A DNA stretch of 64,000 nucleotides. Origin: Pirellulales bacterium. Lineage in GTDB: Bacteria > Planctomycetota > Planctomycetia > Pirellulales > JAEUIK01. The stretch lies in the NCBI GenBank assembly GCA_019636335.1, contig JAHBXR010000010.1, forward strand, positions 1-64,000, read 5' to 3'. Positions 8,056-19,441 of this stretch are shown here, in pieces (position 1 is the stretch's first letter; each line of letters starts with the position of its first letter). Under the pieces are notes generated by a model. It did no database searches, was not told the origin of the DNA, and was given only the letters and a program-made list of their open reading frames with translations. The position numbers and the translations under genes were made by a program.

Positions 8056-10350
8056 TCAGCCAGCCTGGTGGCTCGTCAACATGCCGAGCATTCCCTCGGG
8101 CTCGTCGTCCAAAAAATGCATCTCGCCGGTGGTGACGTCGTACATGGCGCCGACGATGGCGATCCGCCCCAGGCGCACCAGCTCGGCAAGCGTTTCGCTC
8201 TCTTGCACGAGGCTGGCCACCGAATGTCGCACGTTGGCGCGCGCGACGCCGTTCGTGTAGGCCTCTTTTTCCGCGTCCGATCCGCTGCTTTGCGCCGCGA
8301 ATTCATCGCGGTCGATCGACTTCTGGATCTCGCCGAGCACCGTCTCGACATTCTGGCAACCCGTCACATCGGCCACCGGCTGCGTGATGTCGTAGAGATT
8401 CACAGCGGTCGACACGGCGCCGCAACGGGTGTGCCCCATCACCAGGATCAGCTTTGCTCCGGCGACGGCGCAACCATATTCGATGCTGCCCAGAATCTTG
8501 CGGCTGGTGACGTTGCCGGCGATGCGCACGCTGAAGATGTCTCCCACCCCCAGATCGAACACGAGCTCCGCCGGCGTGCGCGAGTCGATGCAACTCAGCA
8601 CGACGGCCAGCGGATGCTGACCGGCCGCGGTGGCTAACACTTGTCGGCCCAGATCGCGATTCAAACGCCGGCCTCGTCGGAAGCGCTCGTGCCCCTCCTT
8701 CAAGATCTGCAGTACCTGCGCCGGCGTGACGTTCTTCTGCAGTTCGCGCGTGGAGTAGTCGACGTAGTGAATCTGGTCCTGCAATTGGTACTTGTTGCGG
8801 AACCCGACCAGGCTGACTTCGATCTGGCGCGCGGGGGCCTTCTTCAACTTGAAGTCGCGGATCATGTCGAGCACGTCGGGATCGATATAGTCGGTCCCTT
8901 GGGCGTCGAGCAGCACGTGCCCGCCGCGGGGCACGTTGTCGAGCGCCTTGGCGAGCGAGGCTCGATTCAAGAAGCTGACCTGGTTGGCCAGCTCGATGTG
9001 CAGCACGTCCCCCCCCAAGTGCTTCTCGACCACGCGGCGCAACGGCCGCCGCAGGTTGCTATTGAGAATGAAGCTGATACTCACAGCCAGGCCGACCAGG
9101 ATGCCCGTCAGCAAATCGGTGAAGACGATCGCCACGACCGTTACCACAAAGGGGACGAATTGGTACCGGCCGGCCGCCCACATCTGCCGCACGAGTTGGG
9201 GGCTGGCAAGCTTGGCCCCCGTGACGATCAGGATCGCCGCCAGGCACGCGAGCGGAATGGTATTCAGCCACGTCGGCAGCGCCATCACGGAGACGAACAG
9301 CAACCCGCCGTGGAAGATCGTCGCCAGCTTGCTCTGCGCTCCCGAGTTGATGCTCAACGAGCTGCGCACGATGACGGTCGCGACGGGAATCCCCCCCAGC
9401 AGGCCCGTGGTCACGTTGCCCACCCCCTGGGCGACGAGCTCGCGCCCCCGCGGCGACGTGCGCTGGCGCGGATCGAGCTTGTCGATCACCTCCAGATTCA
9501 ACAGCGATTCGAGCGATGCCACCAACGCGATCGTCAACGCGGCCAGATAGACTGCCGGGTTGCGCCACTGCGAAAAATCGGGCAGCTCTTGAAAGGCAAA
9601 AAAATCGGAAAGCGTCTGCGCCACAGGCACCTGCACCAGGTGCTCGGGACCAATGGCCCACTTGCCGCCGATACGATCGAGCAACACGCTGATGGCAATG
9701 CCCAGCGCAACCACCGCCAACGGAATCGGCAAGGTCATTCGCTTGAGGGCCGGCCAGCGGTCCCACAAAATCAACAGCCCAATGCACGACAGACCAATGG
9801 CCGTCGCGCCTGGGTGAATATGGAAAGGGAGATCCAGCACCTCGGTCAGGGTGGTCTCCATGTCGGGCTGGAAGAACGACATTTCCCCTTCCGGATCGGT
9901 GTCGTCACCCAGCAAGTGAGGCAACTGCTTCAAGATCAAGAGCAGGCCGATCGCGGCCAACAATCCCTTGACGACGCTGGTGGGGAAAAAGGCCGCGATA
10001 AACTCGGCCCGCATCAGTCCCAGCACGATCTGCATCACGCCGGCGATGACCACCGCCAGCAGAAACGCCTGAAACGACCCCAAGACCGCGATCTGCGCAG
10101 CCACGACGGCGGTCAAACCGGCGGCAGGTCCGCTAACGCTGACTTGGGAGCCGCTGACCAACCCCACCACGATGCCCGCCACGATCCCGGCAATAATCCC
10201 CGAGATCAGCGGCGCGTTCGACGCCAGCGCGATCCCCAGGCACAGGGGCAAGGCCACCAGGAACACCACCGTCCCTGCCAGCAGATCGCGCACGATCGAA
10301 CTGGGGTTCAGCGGACCGGCAGGATTCGGCGTCGTTGCGGAAGTGCTCAT
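8056..10350 (-). CDS. SulP anion transporter fused to STAS and beta-carbonic anhydrase
   Basis: 764 residues in three parts. First is a SulP membrane domain (about 10-430; [19 protein letters not shown] at the N-terminus, GPAAGLTAVVAA in the core). Next is a STAS domain (about 445-545; HVLLDAQGTDYIDPDVLDM). Last is a complete beta-carbonic anhydrase (about 555-755). The zinc ligands are Cys587 (VLSCIDSR), His640 and Cys643 (MGHTRCGAV), with the Asp589-Arg591 dyad intact, so the enzyme domain should be active. SulP-carbonic anhydrase fusions are known in other bacteria and are taken to move bicarbonate (or exchange it for another anion) while interconverting CO2 and HCO3-. It sits next to ClC, a second SulP and Dab genes, which supports a role in inorganic carbon or pH. 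Sulfate transport remains possible. Confidence 0.92.
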   Translation of the reverse strand: MSTSATTPNPAGPLNPSSIVRDLLAGTVVFLVALPLCLGIALASNAPLISGIIAGIVAGIVVGLVSGSQVSVSGPAAGLTAVVAAQIAVLGSFQAFLLAVVIAGVMQIVLGLMRAEFIAAFFPTSVVKGLLAAIGLLLILKQLPHLLGDDTDPEGEMSFFQPDMETTLTEVLDLPFHIHPGATAIGLSCIGLLILWDRWPALKRMTLPIPLAVVALGIAISVLLDRIGGKWAIGPEHLVQVPVAQTLSDFFAFQELPDFSQWRNPAVYLAALTIALVASLESLLNLEVIDKLDPRQRTSPRGRELVAQGVGNVTTGLLGGIPVATVIVRSSLSINSGAQSKLATIFHGGLLFVSVMALPTWLNTIPLACLAAILIVTGAKLASPQLVRQMWAAGRYQFVPFVVTVVAIVFTDLLTGILVGLAVSISFILNSNLRRPLRRVVEKHLGGDVLHIELANQVSFLNRASLAKALDNVPRGGHVLLDAQGTDYIDPDVLDMIRDFKLKKAPARQIEVSLVGFRNKYQLQDQIHYVDYSTRELQKNVTPAQVLQILKEGHERFRRGRRLNRDLGRQVLATAAGQHPLAVVLSCIDSRTPAELVFDLGVGDIFSVRIAGNVTSRKILGSIEYGCAVAGAKLILVMGHTRCGAVSTAVNLYDITQPVADVTGCQNVETVLGEIQKSIDRDEFAAQSSGSDAEKEAYTNGVARANVRHSVASLVQESETLAELVRLGRIAIVGAMYDVTTGEMHFLDDEPEGMLGMLTSHQAG

Positions 10351-10457
10351 GCCTGACAGGGTAACGGCAACGCCAGCAGGGGGAAATGCTGCTTGCCGAG
10401 ACTCGGCCAGAAATCGAACGATTCACCCCAAATTGAGATCCGACTGGGCAACAACGG

Positions 10458-12332
10458 TCAGCCCGGGCCGTTCGGCCGGGGCACACGGCCAAACAGGGGC
10501 AGGGTGGGACGGTCGTGTACCGTTTCGCGCAAACGGCGACGGTAGCCCGAGAGAATATCGCGCCGGGTCACGATCCCCACCAGGCGGTGCGGCGCCGCAC
10601 GAGTGACGACTGGCAGGCGCCCCACGCCATGATTCAGCATATGATCGGCCGCCTGCCGGACGCTGCAATCTTCGTAGACGAAACGCGGGCTGCGGCAGAT
10701 CAGGTCGGCCACGGTAGACGTGCCTTGATAATCGGGGTTCAACAACTCTCTTCGCGCGACGACCCCCACCAGCACGCCACGTGCGTCGAGCACCGGGTAG
10801 ACCGGATGAAGATGATCGGCCCGCACCAGCATCCGCTCGAGCACGTCGGTGACGCGGTCCGAGACGAGCAACGAGACGACCTGCCGCACGGCTACGTCAC
10901 GCACCAGGATCTGGTCGAGTGGATCGGCAAGGTATTCGTGCGGAGTGCGCACGCCGCGCCGCGCAATTTTCTCCGTCATGATCGAATTGCGCATCACCAG
11001 GCTGGCCGCGAGGTAAGCGGCCGCACAGCCTCCCATCAGCGGCAGCAGGCCCAGCGGTTGCAGCGTCGTCTCGAACGCGAAGACTGCCGAGGCCAGCATG
11101 GCACGCGAGGCGCCAGAAAACATCGCCGCCATGCCCACCAGCGCCGCCATGCGCGGGTCGACCCCCAGAGCGGGCGCCACGAGTGCGATCGCCGAACCCA
11201 GCGCTGCCCCCACGCCACCGCCGATCGTGAACAACGGGGCCAGCGTCCCCCCCGACGTCCCGCTACCCAGAGCAATCGACCAGGACAGAAACTTCATTCC
11301 GCACAGGAAGATCACCGTGGCCACCGGCAGGCGATTGGAGAGCAGATCGCGGATGTTGTAGTAGCCCACGCCCAACGTATCGGGCTCGAAATAGCCCACG
11401 ATTCCCACAGCGACGGCGCCGATGGCGGGCCACCACATCCAGTGCAGCGGCAGTCGCTCGAAACCGTCCTCGATGGCATAAACGATACGCGTCACCGCGA
11501 CGGCCACGATCCCCATCAACGCCCCAATCAACACATAGGCAAGCAGGGCCGCGATGCTGGGTTGCGCCAGGTTCGGCATCGCGAAGACCGGCTCCATCCC
11601 TTCGAAGATCCCGCGCACCCCCGTCGCCATGACTGCCGCCAGTGCCACCGGGATGATCGAACGGGGACGATACTCGAACAGCAACAATTCGATCGCCAGC
11701 AGCACCGCCGACACGGGGCTGCCGAACGTGGCCGCCATGCCCGCCGCCGCTCCGGCCGATAAGAGCGTCTTGCGTTCAGAGGTCGACACGTGAATCGCCT
11801 GGCCCAGCACCGACCCCAGCGCGCTTCCCGTGGCAATAATCGGCCCTTCGGCGCCAAACGGGCCTCCCGTGCCGATCGAAATGGCCGAAGAGATCGGCTT
11901 GAGAAACGTCATGCGGGCCGGAATGCGACTTTCATTCGTCAGCACCTGCTCCATGGCCTCGGGAATACCGTGACCGCGGATGGCCTTCGAACCGAAGCGA
12001 GCCATCAGACCAACGACCAGCGCTCCGAGCACGGGAATCGGCACGACCCACCAGCCCAGATTCGGCACGGCGGCGGCAGGCACGACGTCGACGAACGAGA
12101 GTCGTCCGAAGAAGGCCAGGTTCGTTACCAGCGCGATCAGTAACAGCAGGGCCTGCGCCACGAAGGCCGCAACGAATCCCAACAGCGCGGCCAGCCCGCA
12201 AATGAACACCGCACGGCGATCGATCGCCGCGTGCTGGGCCGGCAACTGTACCGACTCGAGCACCGTATTCAGCGCAGGCGTGATCGTCAGGCCATCGACC
12301 GTTGCAGATTGAGCAAGCGGATGTTCTTGCAT
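10458..12332 (-). CDS. ClC-family chloride channel/antiporter with CBS pair
   Basis: 624 residues with a ClC membrane domain (about 20-450) and two cytosolic CBS domains (about 470-600). Anion-path motifs are visible: GHGIPEAMEQV (position of GSGIP), GPFGAEGPIIATGS with the gating glutamate preserved, and GSGTSGGTLAPLFTIGGG. The gating Glu suggests anion/proton exchange rather than a passive channel. The CBS pair (VGVVARRELLNPD, LVGIVTRRDILSG) may sense adenine nucleotides. The ATG at 12332 is preferred over a TTG 63 nt upstream. It lies 82 nt after the SulP-PII gene and 107 nt before the SulP-carbonic anhydrase gene on the same strand. It could balance charge or pH during bicarbonate uptake. 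Confidence 0.93.
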   Translation of the reverse strand: MQEHPLAQSATVDGLTITPALNTVLESVQLPAQHAAIDRRAVFICGLAALLGFVAAFVAQALLLLIALVTNLAFFGRLSFVDVVPAAAVPNLGWWVVPIPVLGALVVGLMARFGSKAIRGHGIPEAMEQVLTNESRIPARMTFLKPISSAISIGTGGPFGAEGPIIATGSALGSVLGQAIHVSTSERKTLLSAGAAAGMAATFGSPVSAVLLAIELLLFEYRPRSIIPVALAAVMATGVRGIFEGMEPVFAMPNLAQPSIAALLAYVLIGALMGIVAVAVTRIVYAIEDGFERLPLHWMWWPAIGAVAVGIVGYFEPDTLGVGYYNIRDLLSNRLPVATVIFLCGMKFLSWSIALGSGTSGGTLAPLFTIGGGVGAALGSAIALVAPALGVDPRMAALVGMAAMFSGASRAMLASAVFAFETTLQPLGLLPLMGGCAAAYLAASLVMRNSIMTEKIARRGVRTPHEYLADPLDQILVRDVAVRQVVSLLVSDRVTDVLERMLVRADHLHPVYPVLDARGVLVGVVARRELLNPDYQGTSTVADLICRSPRFVYEDCSVRQAADHMLNHGVGRLPVVTRAAPHRLVGIVTRRDILSGYRRRLRETVHDRPTLPLFGRVPRPNGPG

Positions 12333-12414
12333 CGAGCCTAGCGCCGGCGGCACCCGCGTGGTGGGAAAACGCGGGCAGACGCCGTCAGACGTCAAAGTTC
12401 CATGGCTGGAACGT

Positions 12415-14460
12415 CTAACATTGCTGGATCACTTCAGCCGTCTTGGCGTGGCCATTGCTACTGCCGTTTTGGCTGAGGGAGCCGTTTGTGTAGCCGTTGG
12501 AATCGCTGAGGAACTGCCCCAACCGCACGACCTCGACCACTTCGGCGCAGGCCGTTACGTGGTGCTCGGGCTGAACCTCCTTGCGAAGGAAGGCGAGAAT
12601 CCGCTCGCAAACCTCGTTGGTGCAGATCACTTCGATCCGCATCTGGGAGTTCACCGGCGGCTCGCCACCGGCGATGAGCCGGCGACCGGCGCCCGAGCAG
12701 GGAATGACCGTATAGCCGGTTGCCCCGCGTTGGACGAACTCGTCCTCGAGCCAGCGCTCGAGCTTGGCATCGGTCGTCACGGTAACGCGCCGCACGCGGG
12801 CCACGCCCCGCTTGCGCGCGGCGGCCTCGTGATCCGACAATCCACGGTGCGTCTCGAGGCCGGTGATTTCGAGCGATAGCCCCTCCTGTTCGAAGTCGCG
12901 CTGCATGGTGATGAGCTTGTCCATCACGCTATGATCGACGAACTTCGTCTCGGAGAGATCGACAATCAGATTCTTGCGCTTTACGAAGCCGATGTGCTCG
13001 ATCTCGCGACGGAAGGGAATCCAGTTGCTGAATACCGCCGAGTGATGGGCCGAGATCATGCAGGTGCTCTCGTCCACGTCGGTCACGTCGAGGTAGGGCT
13101 TGAACAAGGAGCCGATCGGAACGCCATTCAGAATGTGAATGAACATCTTCATCGCGATGCCGACGGCGATGCCGATCAGCAGGTCGGTCGCCAGCACGGC
13201 AATGATCGTCGTCACGAAGATGACCAGTTGTTCCCGCCCGATGTGATAGACATGCATGAACTCGGACGGATGCGCCAGACGCGAGCCGGTGTAGATCAGC
13301 ATCGCCGCCAGGGCCGCCAGCGGAATCATGTGCAGCACGGTCGGAATCAACGCGACGCACGCCAACAGGAACACGCCGTGCCACATGTCGGCGAATCGCG
13401 TTCGGGCGCCGTTGTCAATATTCGCGCGGCTGCGGACAATCTCGGAGATTATCGGTAGCCCCCCGACCATCGCGGCGGCCAGGTTGGCCACGCCTACGGC
13501 GGCCATATCACGGTCCATGCTCGTCTTGCGGCGCCAGGGGTCGATCAGATCGATGGCCTTGGCGCTGAGTAGCGATTCGAGGCTACCCACGATGAAGAAC
13601 ATCATCACCCACTTCCAGGCCACCGGCAGCTTCAGCGCCGAGAAGTCGGGAAAGGCGATCTCGTCGAACATGCCGAACATGCGGCTGGGCATCCGCACCA
13701 GGTACTGCTCGCCGAGTTGATATTTGTGGCCCTGCAGAAAATAAGAGTGGTCGTGCAGCAGGTCGAAGCCCCAGCCCATCGGCACGACCACGGCCAGCAC
13801 GATCAGCGGCGAGGGAACCACCTTCAAGAAGCCCAAGCGACCGCGAATCAGCGGCCAGACGAACATGACGATCAAGCTGATGCCGCCGATCAATGCGATC
13901 GCCGGATTCGCCTCCATGATGAACTCGGGAATACGGCCAAGCAGATCGAGCGGATCGCCCTTTGCCTCGACCCCCAACGCCACCGGCACCTGCTTGCTGA
14001 TGATGATGATGCCGATCGCCGCCAACATGCCGTGTACGGCCGAGACGGGAAAGAACTCGCCGAGAACGCCGGCGCGGAAGATGCCGAACAGAATCTGCAA
14101 CACCGCCGCCGCTACGCCGACGGCTAGCGTCATCTTGTAGGCCGACATGTCGGCCGCCGTAAAGCCGCCGGTCATGCCATCGCCGCCGAACTCTTCGATG
14201 CAACCGATCGCGATCACGATCAAGCCCGCGGCGGGACCTTTGATCGTCATTTCCGAATTGCTGATGAAAGTGGTCAGGATCGATCCGATGATCGCCGCAA
14301 AGATGCCGGCCAACGGTGGAAATCCACTAGCGAGCGAAATTCCGAGACAGAGGGGCAGGGCGATGAGAAACACCAGAAAGCCAGAGAGAAAGTCTTGGCG
14401 AAAGTATTTCCCGAAGCCCTGCGCATCACCGCGAGGAACCGTCATGCTTTGATCGACCAT
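12415..14460 (-). CDS. SulP (BicA-like) transporter with STAS and SbtB/PII-like C-terminal domain
   Basis: 681 residues. The SulP membrane domain is about 15-430 ([36 protein letters not shown]). STAS follows at about 440-545 ([19 protein letters not shown]). Residues of about 557-650 look like a PII-superfamily fold of the SbtB type: [17 protein letters not shown], then [17 protein letters not shown], a T-loop-like stretch with [24 protein letters not shown] and [10 protein letters not shown]. The tail is Ser/Asn/Gly-rich. SbtB proteins bind cAMP/AMP/ADP/ATP and control bicarbonate uptake in trans; here the sensor is covalently joined to the porter. ATG at 14460 is chosen; a TTG start 63 nt upstream is possible. 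It is divergent from dabA, with 479 nt of control region between. Confidence 0.9.
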   Translation of the reverse strand: MVDQSMTVPRGDAQGFGKYFRQDFLSGFLVFLIALPLCLGISLASGFPPLAGIFAAIIGSILTTFISNSEMTIKGPAAGLIVIAIGCIEEFGGDGMTGGFTAADMSAYKMTLAVGVAAAVLQILFGIFRAGVLGEFFPVSAVHGMLAAIGIIIISKQVPVALGVEAKGDPLDLLGRIPEFIMEANPAIALIGGISLIVMFVWPLIRGRLGFLKVVPSPLIVLAVVVPMGWGFDLLHDHSYFLQGHKYQLGEQYLVRMPSRMFGMFDEIAFPDFSALKLPVAWKWVMMFFIVGSLESLLSAKAIDLIDPWRRKTSMDRDMAAVGVANLAAAMVGGLPIISEIVRSRANIDNGARTRFADMWHGVFLLACVALIPTVLHMIPLAALAAMLIYTGSRLAHPSEFMHVYHIGREQLVIFVTTIIAVLATDLLIGIAVGIAMKMFIHILNGVPIGSLFKPYLDVTDVDESTCMISAHHSAVFSNWIPFRREIEHIGFVKRKNLIVDLSETKFVDHSVMDKLITMQRDFEQEGLSLEITGLETHRGLSDHEAAARKRGVARVRRVTVTTDAKLERWLEDEFVQRGATGYTVIPCSGAGRRLIAGGEPPVNSQMRIEVICTNEVCERILAFLRKEVQPEHHVTACAEVVEVVRLGQFLSDSNGYTNGSLSQNGSSNGHAKTAEVIQQC

Positions 14461-14939
14461 GAAAGTAGACCACCGACAAGAGGATGCTGGAGTGTCCGCC
14501 CGCGCCTCAATAATCTCATTCAAACGGCATCACGGAAAGGGCGCAGTTGATTACAAATCCGCAAGCTACGAAGCGCGTGAAAACACCTTTTTTATGCGAC
14601 ATTTCCGCCACTTTCGGCGGCGCCACGCGCGCCGACATGAAGCTCCATCGACGCTCTGCGCCGCACGCTATCGAGATTAAGGATTTGTAAGCAGGAGCGC
14701 CATTCGGTAGCAGGCCGAAGAGACGTATACTAGAAGACAACTCCCACCTGCCATCCCGCCGCTTCGCTCGTCGCGTTGTCTGTCGAACCAACCACTCAAC
14801 GCGGCGTGGAAATGTCTCGTTCGATTGTCGAAGTTCGTGGTGCCATGCATGCCTTCTGGTTCGACTCCGCCACCTCTGGCAGACTGACGCGATCCGCCCT
14901 TCGATCGCGGTCCGAAACTTTCCATCAAAGGTACTGGCC
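14461..14939. promoter_or_regulatory. Divergent control region between the SulP-PII and dabA genes
   Basis: 479 nt without a credible gene, less GC-rich than its flanks. It contains an exact 10-bp inverted pair, TTACAAATCC at 14551-14560 and GGATTTGTAA at 14681-14690, 120 nt apart, which may be regulator sites. A candidate -10 (TATACT, 14726-14731) faces dabA, with a poor -35. An imperfect 10-bp hairpin (14769-14778 with 14797-14806) would lie in the dabA leader. Confidence 0.5.
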
Positions 14940-17900
14940 GTGACCCATGTTGCCGCCTCTGAGGAGCGTGCTCGCGCGCACAGCAAGTTCCACGACCGCC
15001 TCAACGCGGTTCGCCACGCTCTCGATCACGCGAGCCATCTGCTGCCCTCGCAAGGCCCGATTTCTGTTTTCGTCCATCACAACACCTTGCACGCTTTTGA
15101 AGATCGCCACTTTGATGAAGCGGTCGCGCACGGTACCGTCACTTACGGTGGCGAGGCCTACTTGCCCGAGAGCCGCTACCGCGCGGAGCTGGCTCGGGGC
15201 CGCATCCTGCCACAAGATCTTGCCGCCGTGCTGCTGGAAGACCTCGACGACGATGGCGATCGTCTCATCGGCATGCTTGGCACACGCTTTCAACTCCGAC
15301 TGGCGATGCTGCAGCATCCGCTGCAACAAGGCACAGAATCGGAAATGCGCTGGTATATGGCTGCGTCGAAAGCGCTGTGGCACTTCATGGCCGATGTCCG
15401 CCCCGAACAACGCTTGCGTGCCGTAGGCAAGACGCGTCACTGGGCCATGCGCGACCTGCGCAACGGTTACACGAGGCAAGACCCACGTTTGCAGGAACTC
15501 GTCGGCGGATTGTTTCAGCAATTCCGTGCCGACGACATCCAGCTATGGAATGAAACGCGTTGGGAGGCCTTCACCCTGCACTTGCTGTGGCGCATCTGTC
15601 GTCAGGGAGTCGAGAGCGTGCCGCGCAACACGCGTCACGAGAAGCGATTCGTCCGCCAACGCGATCTGCTGTGGCAAGTCGCCGGCCAAGACATCGACAG
15701 CCTGGTCAATAAAATCCTCAGACGTTTCTGCGCCGCGTTTCTCGATCAGGGCCTTGCCACCTGGCTGCTGCCCCATCGCGACGAAGGATTCTTCCAAGCG
15801 TTCACCGCGCTCTACCAGGACAGTCGACCGGTCCGCGAATGGATGCGAGACCTGCCTGCCGAGTTGCAGCGACTCGCGCGCGCCGGCACGACCCCGATGG
15901 AGTCGATCGCCGAATCGCTCGATTTGCTTGGCGTCGACCTGGCGGATATGGACGAGTACATCCAGGCCACGTTGCTCGCGCTGCCCGGCTGGGCCGGCAT
16001 GCTCTGGCAGATGGAGACGAACGCCGAATGGACGGTCCATCCCGCGCCGGCCGGCACACTCGTGGGCTACCTGGCCGTGCGTCTGATACTCGAGCGACTG
16101 GCCTTGGCCTACGCCGCGCAGAACGCCCTCGGGTACCGCGGTCCCTTGCGATCGCTCGAGACGATCCTGCGAGCCAAGGTGCAACCCCTGCCGCAGTTGG
16201 GCATCGATCGCCGCGCGTTCATGCTGTTTCAATTGGCGCAGGTGCGTGGCTGGAGTGCCGAGGAACTATGGCGCTTGTCGCGCAATGAGTGGACGCAACT
16301 GGTGCGCGAAGTCGACGACTTCTCGAGCATCGAACGACGCCGTATCTACCATCTGGCGTACGAGCGTCGCTATCGCAATCGCGCGCTCGACGCACTGATT
16401 GCCCATTCCACGCGCTTGACGCCCCCCCTCGAACAGCCGCGTTTTCAAATCGTCACCTGCATCGACGACCGTGAAGAATCTTTCCGCCGTCATCTGGAAG
16501 AGGTCGAACCGGCCTGCGAAACCTATTCGGCGGCCGGTTTCTATGGCGTCGCCATGTACTACCGCGGTCTGGCCGACGCGCACGATTTGCCCCTCTGCCC
16601 GGTCATCATCAAGCCCAAGCACTTCGTCCGCGAAGAAGTTGCCTATTCGTTCGAGCAGTCGAATCGTCGCCGCGCCGAAACGCGTCGCGTGCTGGGGCAC
16701 GCCTCGCATCGCTTTCACCTGGGCAGCCGCGGTTTTCTCGGCGGTGTGCTCACGGCGATCATCGGCTCCTTTGCTTCGTTCCCGCTTGTGGCCCGCGTCT
16801 TGTTGCCGCGCCTCACGGCCCAGATTTCCCGGACCTTTGGTCGTTTCGTACAACCGCCCCCCATCACGCGGCTGGTCATCGAACGCTCGGCCGAGCCACC
16901 CAGCCCCGAACCGGGCCACTGCGGCTACAGTGTCGCCGAGATGGCGGAAATCGTCGAACGCATCCTGCGCGACATCGGGCTGACGTCGCGCCTGGCTCGG
17001 CTGATCATCATCACGGGGCACGGCTCATCGAGTCTCAACAACCCGCACGAATCGGCCTACAACTGCGGCGCCTGCAGCGGCGGTCGCGGCGGACCGAATG
17101 CACGCGCCTTCGCCGAAATGGCTAACGATCCACGCGTGCGGGCCTTGATGGCGCGGAACGGATTGTTGGTTCCGCCCGAAGTGTATTTCATCGGCGCGTT
17201 TCACAACACGTGCGACGACAACCTCCAGTACCACGATCTCGATCGACTGCCGAACTCCCACCGCGACGACTTCGATCACGCCCGGCAGGTTATCGACGAG
17301 GCGCGTCGCCGCAACGCCCACGAACGCTGCCGCCGCTTCGAGTCGGCAGATCTGACGCTGACACCCGAGGCCGCCTTGCGCCACGTCGAGGCCCGCTCCG
17401 AAGATCTGTCGCAAGCCCGCCCGGAATACAATCACGCCAGCAACGCCCTGTGCTTCGTCGGGCGGCGCGATTGGAGTCGCGGGCTCTTTGTCGACCGGCG
17501 CGTGTTTCTCACCTCCTACGATCCCGCTCAGGACGATGAGCAAACCACGATTCTGCTCCGCATCTTGCACGCGGCGATTCCGGTCTGTGCCGGAATCAGT
17601 CTTGAATACTACTTCTCCTGCGTCGACACGCGGGCGTATGGCTGCGGATCGAAGCTTCCCCATAACATCACGTCCCTCTTGGGCGTGATGGAAGGGGCCG
17701 CGAGCGACCTGCGAACGGGCCTGTCACAGCAGATGATCGAGATTCACGAACCCGTGCGGATCTTGTTCGTCATCGAAACGAGTCCCGAAGCCATGCTCTC
17801 GATCATGTCGCGGCATCCGACCATCGATCGCCTGGTGCGCGGAGAATGGGTTCAGCTCGCCTTGATCCACCCCGAATCTGGCTCGGTTCTCATCTATCAC

Positions 17901-18053
17901 CACGGCCAGTTCGAGCCCTATTCCGTCGAATCGACCGAACTGCCCCAGGTGCAGCACTCGATCGACTGGTACCGCGGTTGGCGCGACCACTTGGGTTTCG
18001 CGTCGATCGAACCCACGCCCTTGGCCACTCGTCCGACAGAGGCCCAGTCATGA
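14940..18053 (+). CDS. dabA: Inorganic carbon transport subunit DabA (DUF2309)
   Basis: Large cytosolic subunit of the Dab energy-coupled CO2/bicarbonate accumulation system, thought to hydrate CO2 at a beta-carbonic-anhydrase-like zinc site coupled to an ion-conducting membrane partner. 1037 residues. The zinc site is complete: Cys507 and Asp509 in [10 protein letters not shown], His694 in [14 protein letters not shown] and Cys709 in [13 protein letters not shown]. The 15-residue His-Cys spacing is the same as in the characterised Halothiobacillus protein. The start is GTG with AAAGG 8 nt upstream. The stop overlaps the next ATG (ATGA), so it is translationally coupled to the membrane subunit. 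It is somewhat longer than the shorter DabA proteins. Confidence 0.95.
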   Translation: MTHVAASEERARAHSKFHDRLNAVRHALDHASHLLPSQGPISVFVHHNTLHAFEDRHFDEAVAHGTVTYGGEAYLPESRYRAELARGRILPQDLAAVLLEDLDDDGDRLIGMLGTRFQLRLAMLQHPLQQGTESEMRWYMAASKALWHFMADVRPEQRLRAVGKTRHWAMRDLRNGYTRQDPRLQELVGGLFQQFRADDIQLWNETRWEAFTLHLLWRICRQGVESVPRNTRHEKRFVRQRDLLWQVAGQDIDSLVNKILRRFCAAFLDQGLATWLLPHRDEGFFQAFTALYQDSRPVREWMRDLPAELQRLARAGTTPMESIAESLDLLGVDLADMDEYIQATLLALPGWAGMLWQMETNAEWTVHPAPAGTLVGYLAVRLILERLALAYAAQNALGYRGPLRSLETILRAKVQPLPQLGIDRRAFMLFQLAQVRGWSAEELWRLSRNEWTQLVREVDDFSSIERRRIYHLAYERRYRNRALDALIAHSTRLTPPLEQPRFQIVTCIDDREESFRRHLEEVEPACETYSAAGFYGVAMYYRGLADAHDLPLCPVIIKPKHFVREEVAYSFEQSNRRRAETRRVLGHASHRFHLGSRGFLGGVLTAIIGSFASFPLVARVLLPRLTAQISRTFGRFVQPPPITRLVIERSAEPPSPEPGHCGYSVAEMAEIVERILRDIGLTSRLARLIIITGHGSSSLNNPHESAYNCGACSGGRGGPNARAFAEMANDPRVRALMARNGLLVPPEVYFIGAFHNTCDDNLQYHDLDRLPNSHRDDFDHARQVIDEARRRNAHERCRRFESADLTLTPEAALRHVEARSEDLSQARPEYNHASNALCFVGRRDWSRGLFVDRRVFLTSYDPAQDDEQTTILLRILHAAIPVCAGISLEYYFSCVDTRAYGCGSKLPHNITSLLGVMEGAASDLRTGLSQQMIEIHEPVRILFVIETSPEAMLSIMSRHPTIDRLVRGEWVQLALIHPESGSVLIYHHGQFEPYSVESTELPQVQHSIDWYRGWRDHLGFASIEPTPLATRPTEAQS

Positions 18054-19441
18054 ACCACGAAACGCTCTACACCGCGATTGGCTACGTGGTCGTGCTGTGC
18101 CCCGCGGCCTTATTCGCCCTGTTGGGCGGAACGGCGATGGCCGGACGCCCGCTGACGGAACGCATCACCTCGCGCTCGACCGAGTTGGCCGTCGTCACGG
18201 GGCTTCTCGCCTCGACCTTGATGCTCGTGCTGATGCTCTGGTGGGACACGCGTTACGTGCCGGTCGATCTCGGCAATCTCGTCGTCATTCCCGAGCAGCA
18301 TTTTCACTTCCACCTCAAATTCGTCTTCGACCGGCTGTCAGTTCCCTTCCTGATTCTCTCGTACGCACTGGTGGGAACCGTCGGCGCCTTTGCAAACCGT
18401 TACTTGCATCGCGAGCAGGGATACCATCGCTTCTTTTTGTTTTATGCGATGTTCCTGCTGGGCATGGTGGTCGCTTCGCTGGCCGGTACGATCGAAACCT
18501 TGTTCCTCGGCTGGGAGCTCGTCGGCCTTTCATCTGCCTTGCTGGTGGCCTACTTCCACGAGCGTCCCTCGCCGGTGCTCAACGGTCAGCGCATCTGGTC
18601 GGTCTACCGCGTGGCGGACGCCGCCTTCCTGATCGCCGCCGTCGCCATGCACCACGTCACCGGCGAAGGCGACTTCAGCGCCTTGATGGGCATGGGCGCC
18701 TGGCCCGAAGGCCAGGCCGCACTGAATTCCAACCAGGCCCTCGTCATCGGCCTGCTGCTGCTCATCGCGGCGGCGGGCAAGTCGGGCTTGATTCCCTTCT
18801 CCGGCTGGTTGCCGCGTGCCATGGAAGGCCCGACTCCCTCGAGCGCCGTGTTCTACGGCGCCCTCTCCGTACACTTGGGGGCGCTGTTGTTGCTGCGGGC
18901 CGCGCCGCTGCTCGATCAATCGTACCTGTTGAGCGCCGCGGTCGTCGTGCTGGGGCTGGCCTCGGCGTTGTTCGGCACGTTGATCGGCCGCGTGCAGTCC
19001 GATGTCAAGAGCGCACTGGCCTTCGCGTCGCTGACGCAAGTGGGCATTATCACGGCCGAGATCGGCTTCGGCTTCCGCTATATCGCCCTGATTCACATCA
19101 TCGGGCATGCCTGCCTGCGAACGTTGCAATTGCTACGGGCCCCGAACCTGCTGCGAGATTACCGTAGCATTGAAAATGCCATCGGCGCTCACCTGCCGCA
19201 GAGCCAGCTTTCGTGGACGGGACGTTTGTCCCCCGCACTGCGGCTGCGGCTCTATCGGCTATCGTTCGAACGAGGCTACTTCGATGCCTTGCTCGACGCT
19301 TATATCGTGCGCCCCTTCGTGCATGTCTTTCGTTGGTGCGACGCCGCGGAACGTCGCTGGACCGATCTACTCTCCGGAGCACAGTCGCGCGAGTCGGATC
19401 TCGTGCCTGCCACCGCGGCCTGGGAAGAGGAATCCAAATGA
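18050..19441 (+). CDS. dabB: DabB-type proton-conducting membrane subunit (NuoL/MrpA-like)
   Basis: 463 residues, about 12 membrane segments, homologous to the antiporter-like subunits of complex I and Mrp. Key elements are [18 protein letters not shown] (conserved Glu on the proton path), [23 protein letters not shown] (conserved Lys) and [19 protein letters not shown] with the following [14 protein letters not shown]. In Dab systems this subunit supplies the ion gradient that drives DabA. The ATG overlaps the dabA stop by 4 nt and its own stop overlaps the next ATG by 4 nt. The C-terminal 80 residues are soluble and may contact DabA. Confidence 0.92.
   Translation: MNHETLYTAIGYVVVLCPAALFALLGGTAMAGRPLTERITSRSTELAVVTGLLASTLMLVLMLWWDTRYVPVDLGNLVVIPEQHFHFHLKFVFDRLSVPFLILSYALVGTVGAFANRYLHREQGYHRFFLFYAMFLLGMVVASLAGTIETLFLGWELVGLSSALLVAYFHERPSPVLNGQRIWSVYRVADAAFLIAAVAMHHVTGEGDFSALMGMGAWPEGQAALNSNQALVIGLLLLIAAAGKSGLIPFSGWLPRAMEGPTPSSAVFYGALSVHLGALLLLRAAPLLDQSYLLSAAVVVLGLASALFGTLIGRVQSDVKSALAFASLTQVGIITAEIGFGFRYIALIHIIGHACLRTLQLLRAPNLLRDYRSIENAIGAHLPQSQLSWTGRLSPALRLRLYRLSFERGYFDALLDAYIVRPFVHVFRWCDAAERRWTDLLSGAQSRESDLVPATAAWEEESK

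Noticed and set aside
8641-10356. 571-codon rightward frame
   Set aside because: Antisense shadow of the SulP-carbonic anhydrase gene; Gln/His/Arg-rich without hydrophobic or domain pattern.
14516-15004. 162-codon leftward frame across the dabA start
   Set aside because: It is antisense to the dabA N-terminus and crosses the control region; low-complexity and Arg-rich, with no domain.
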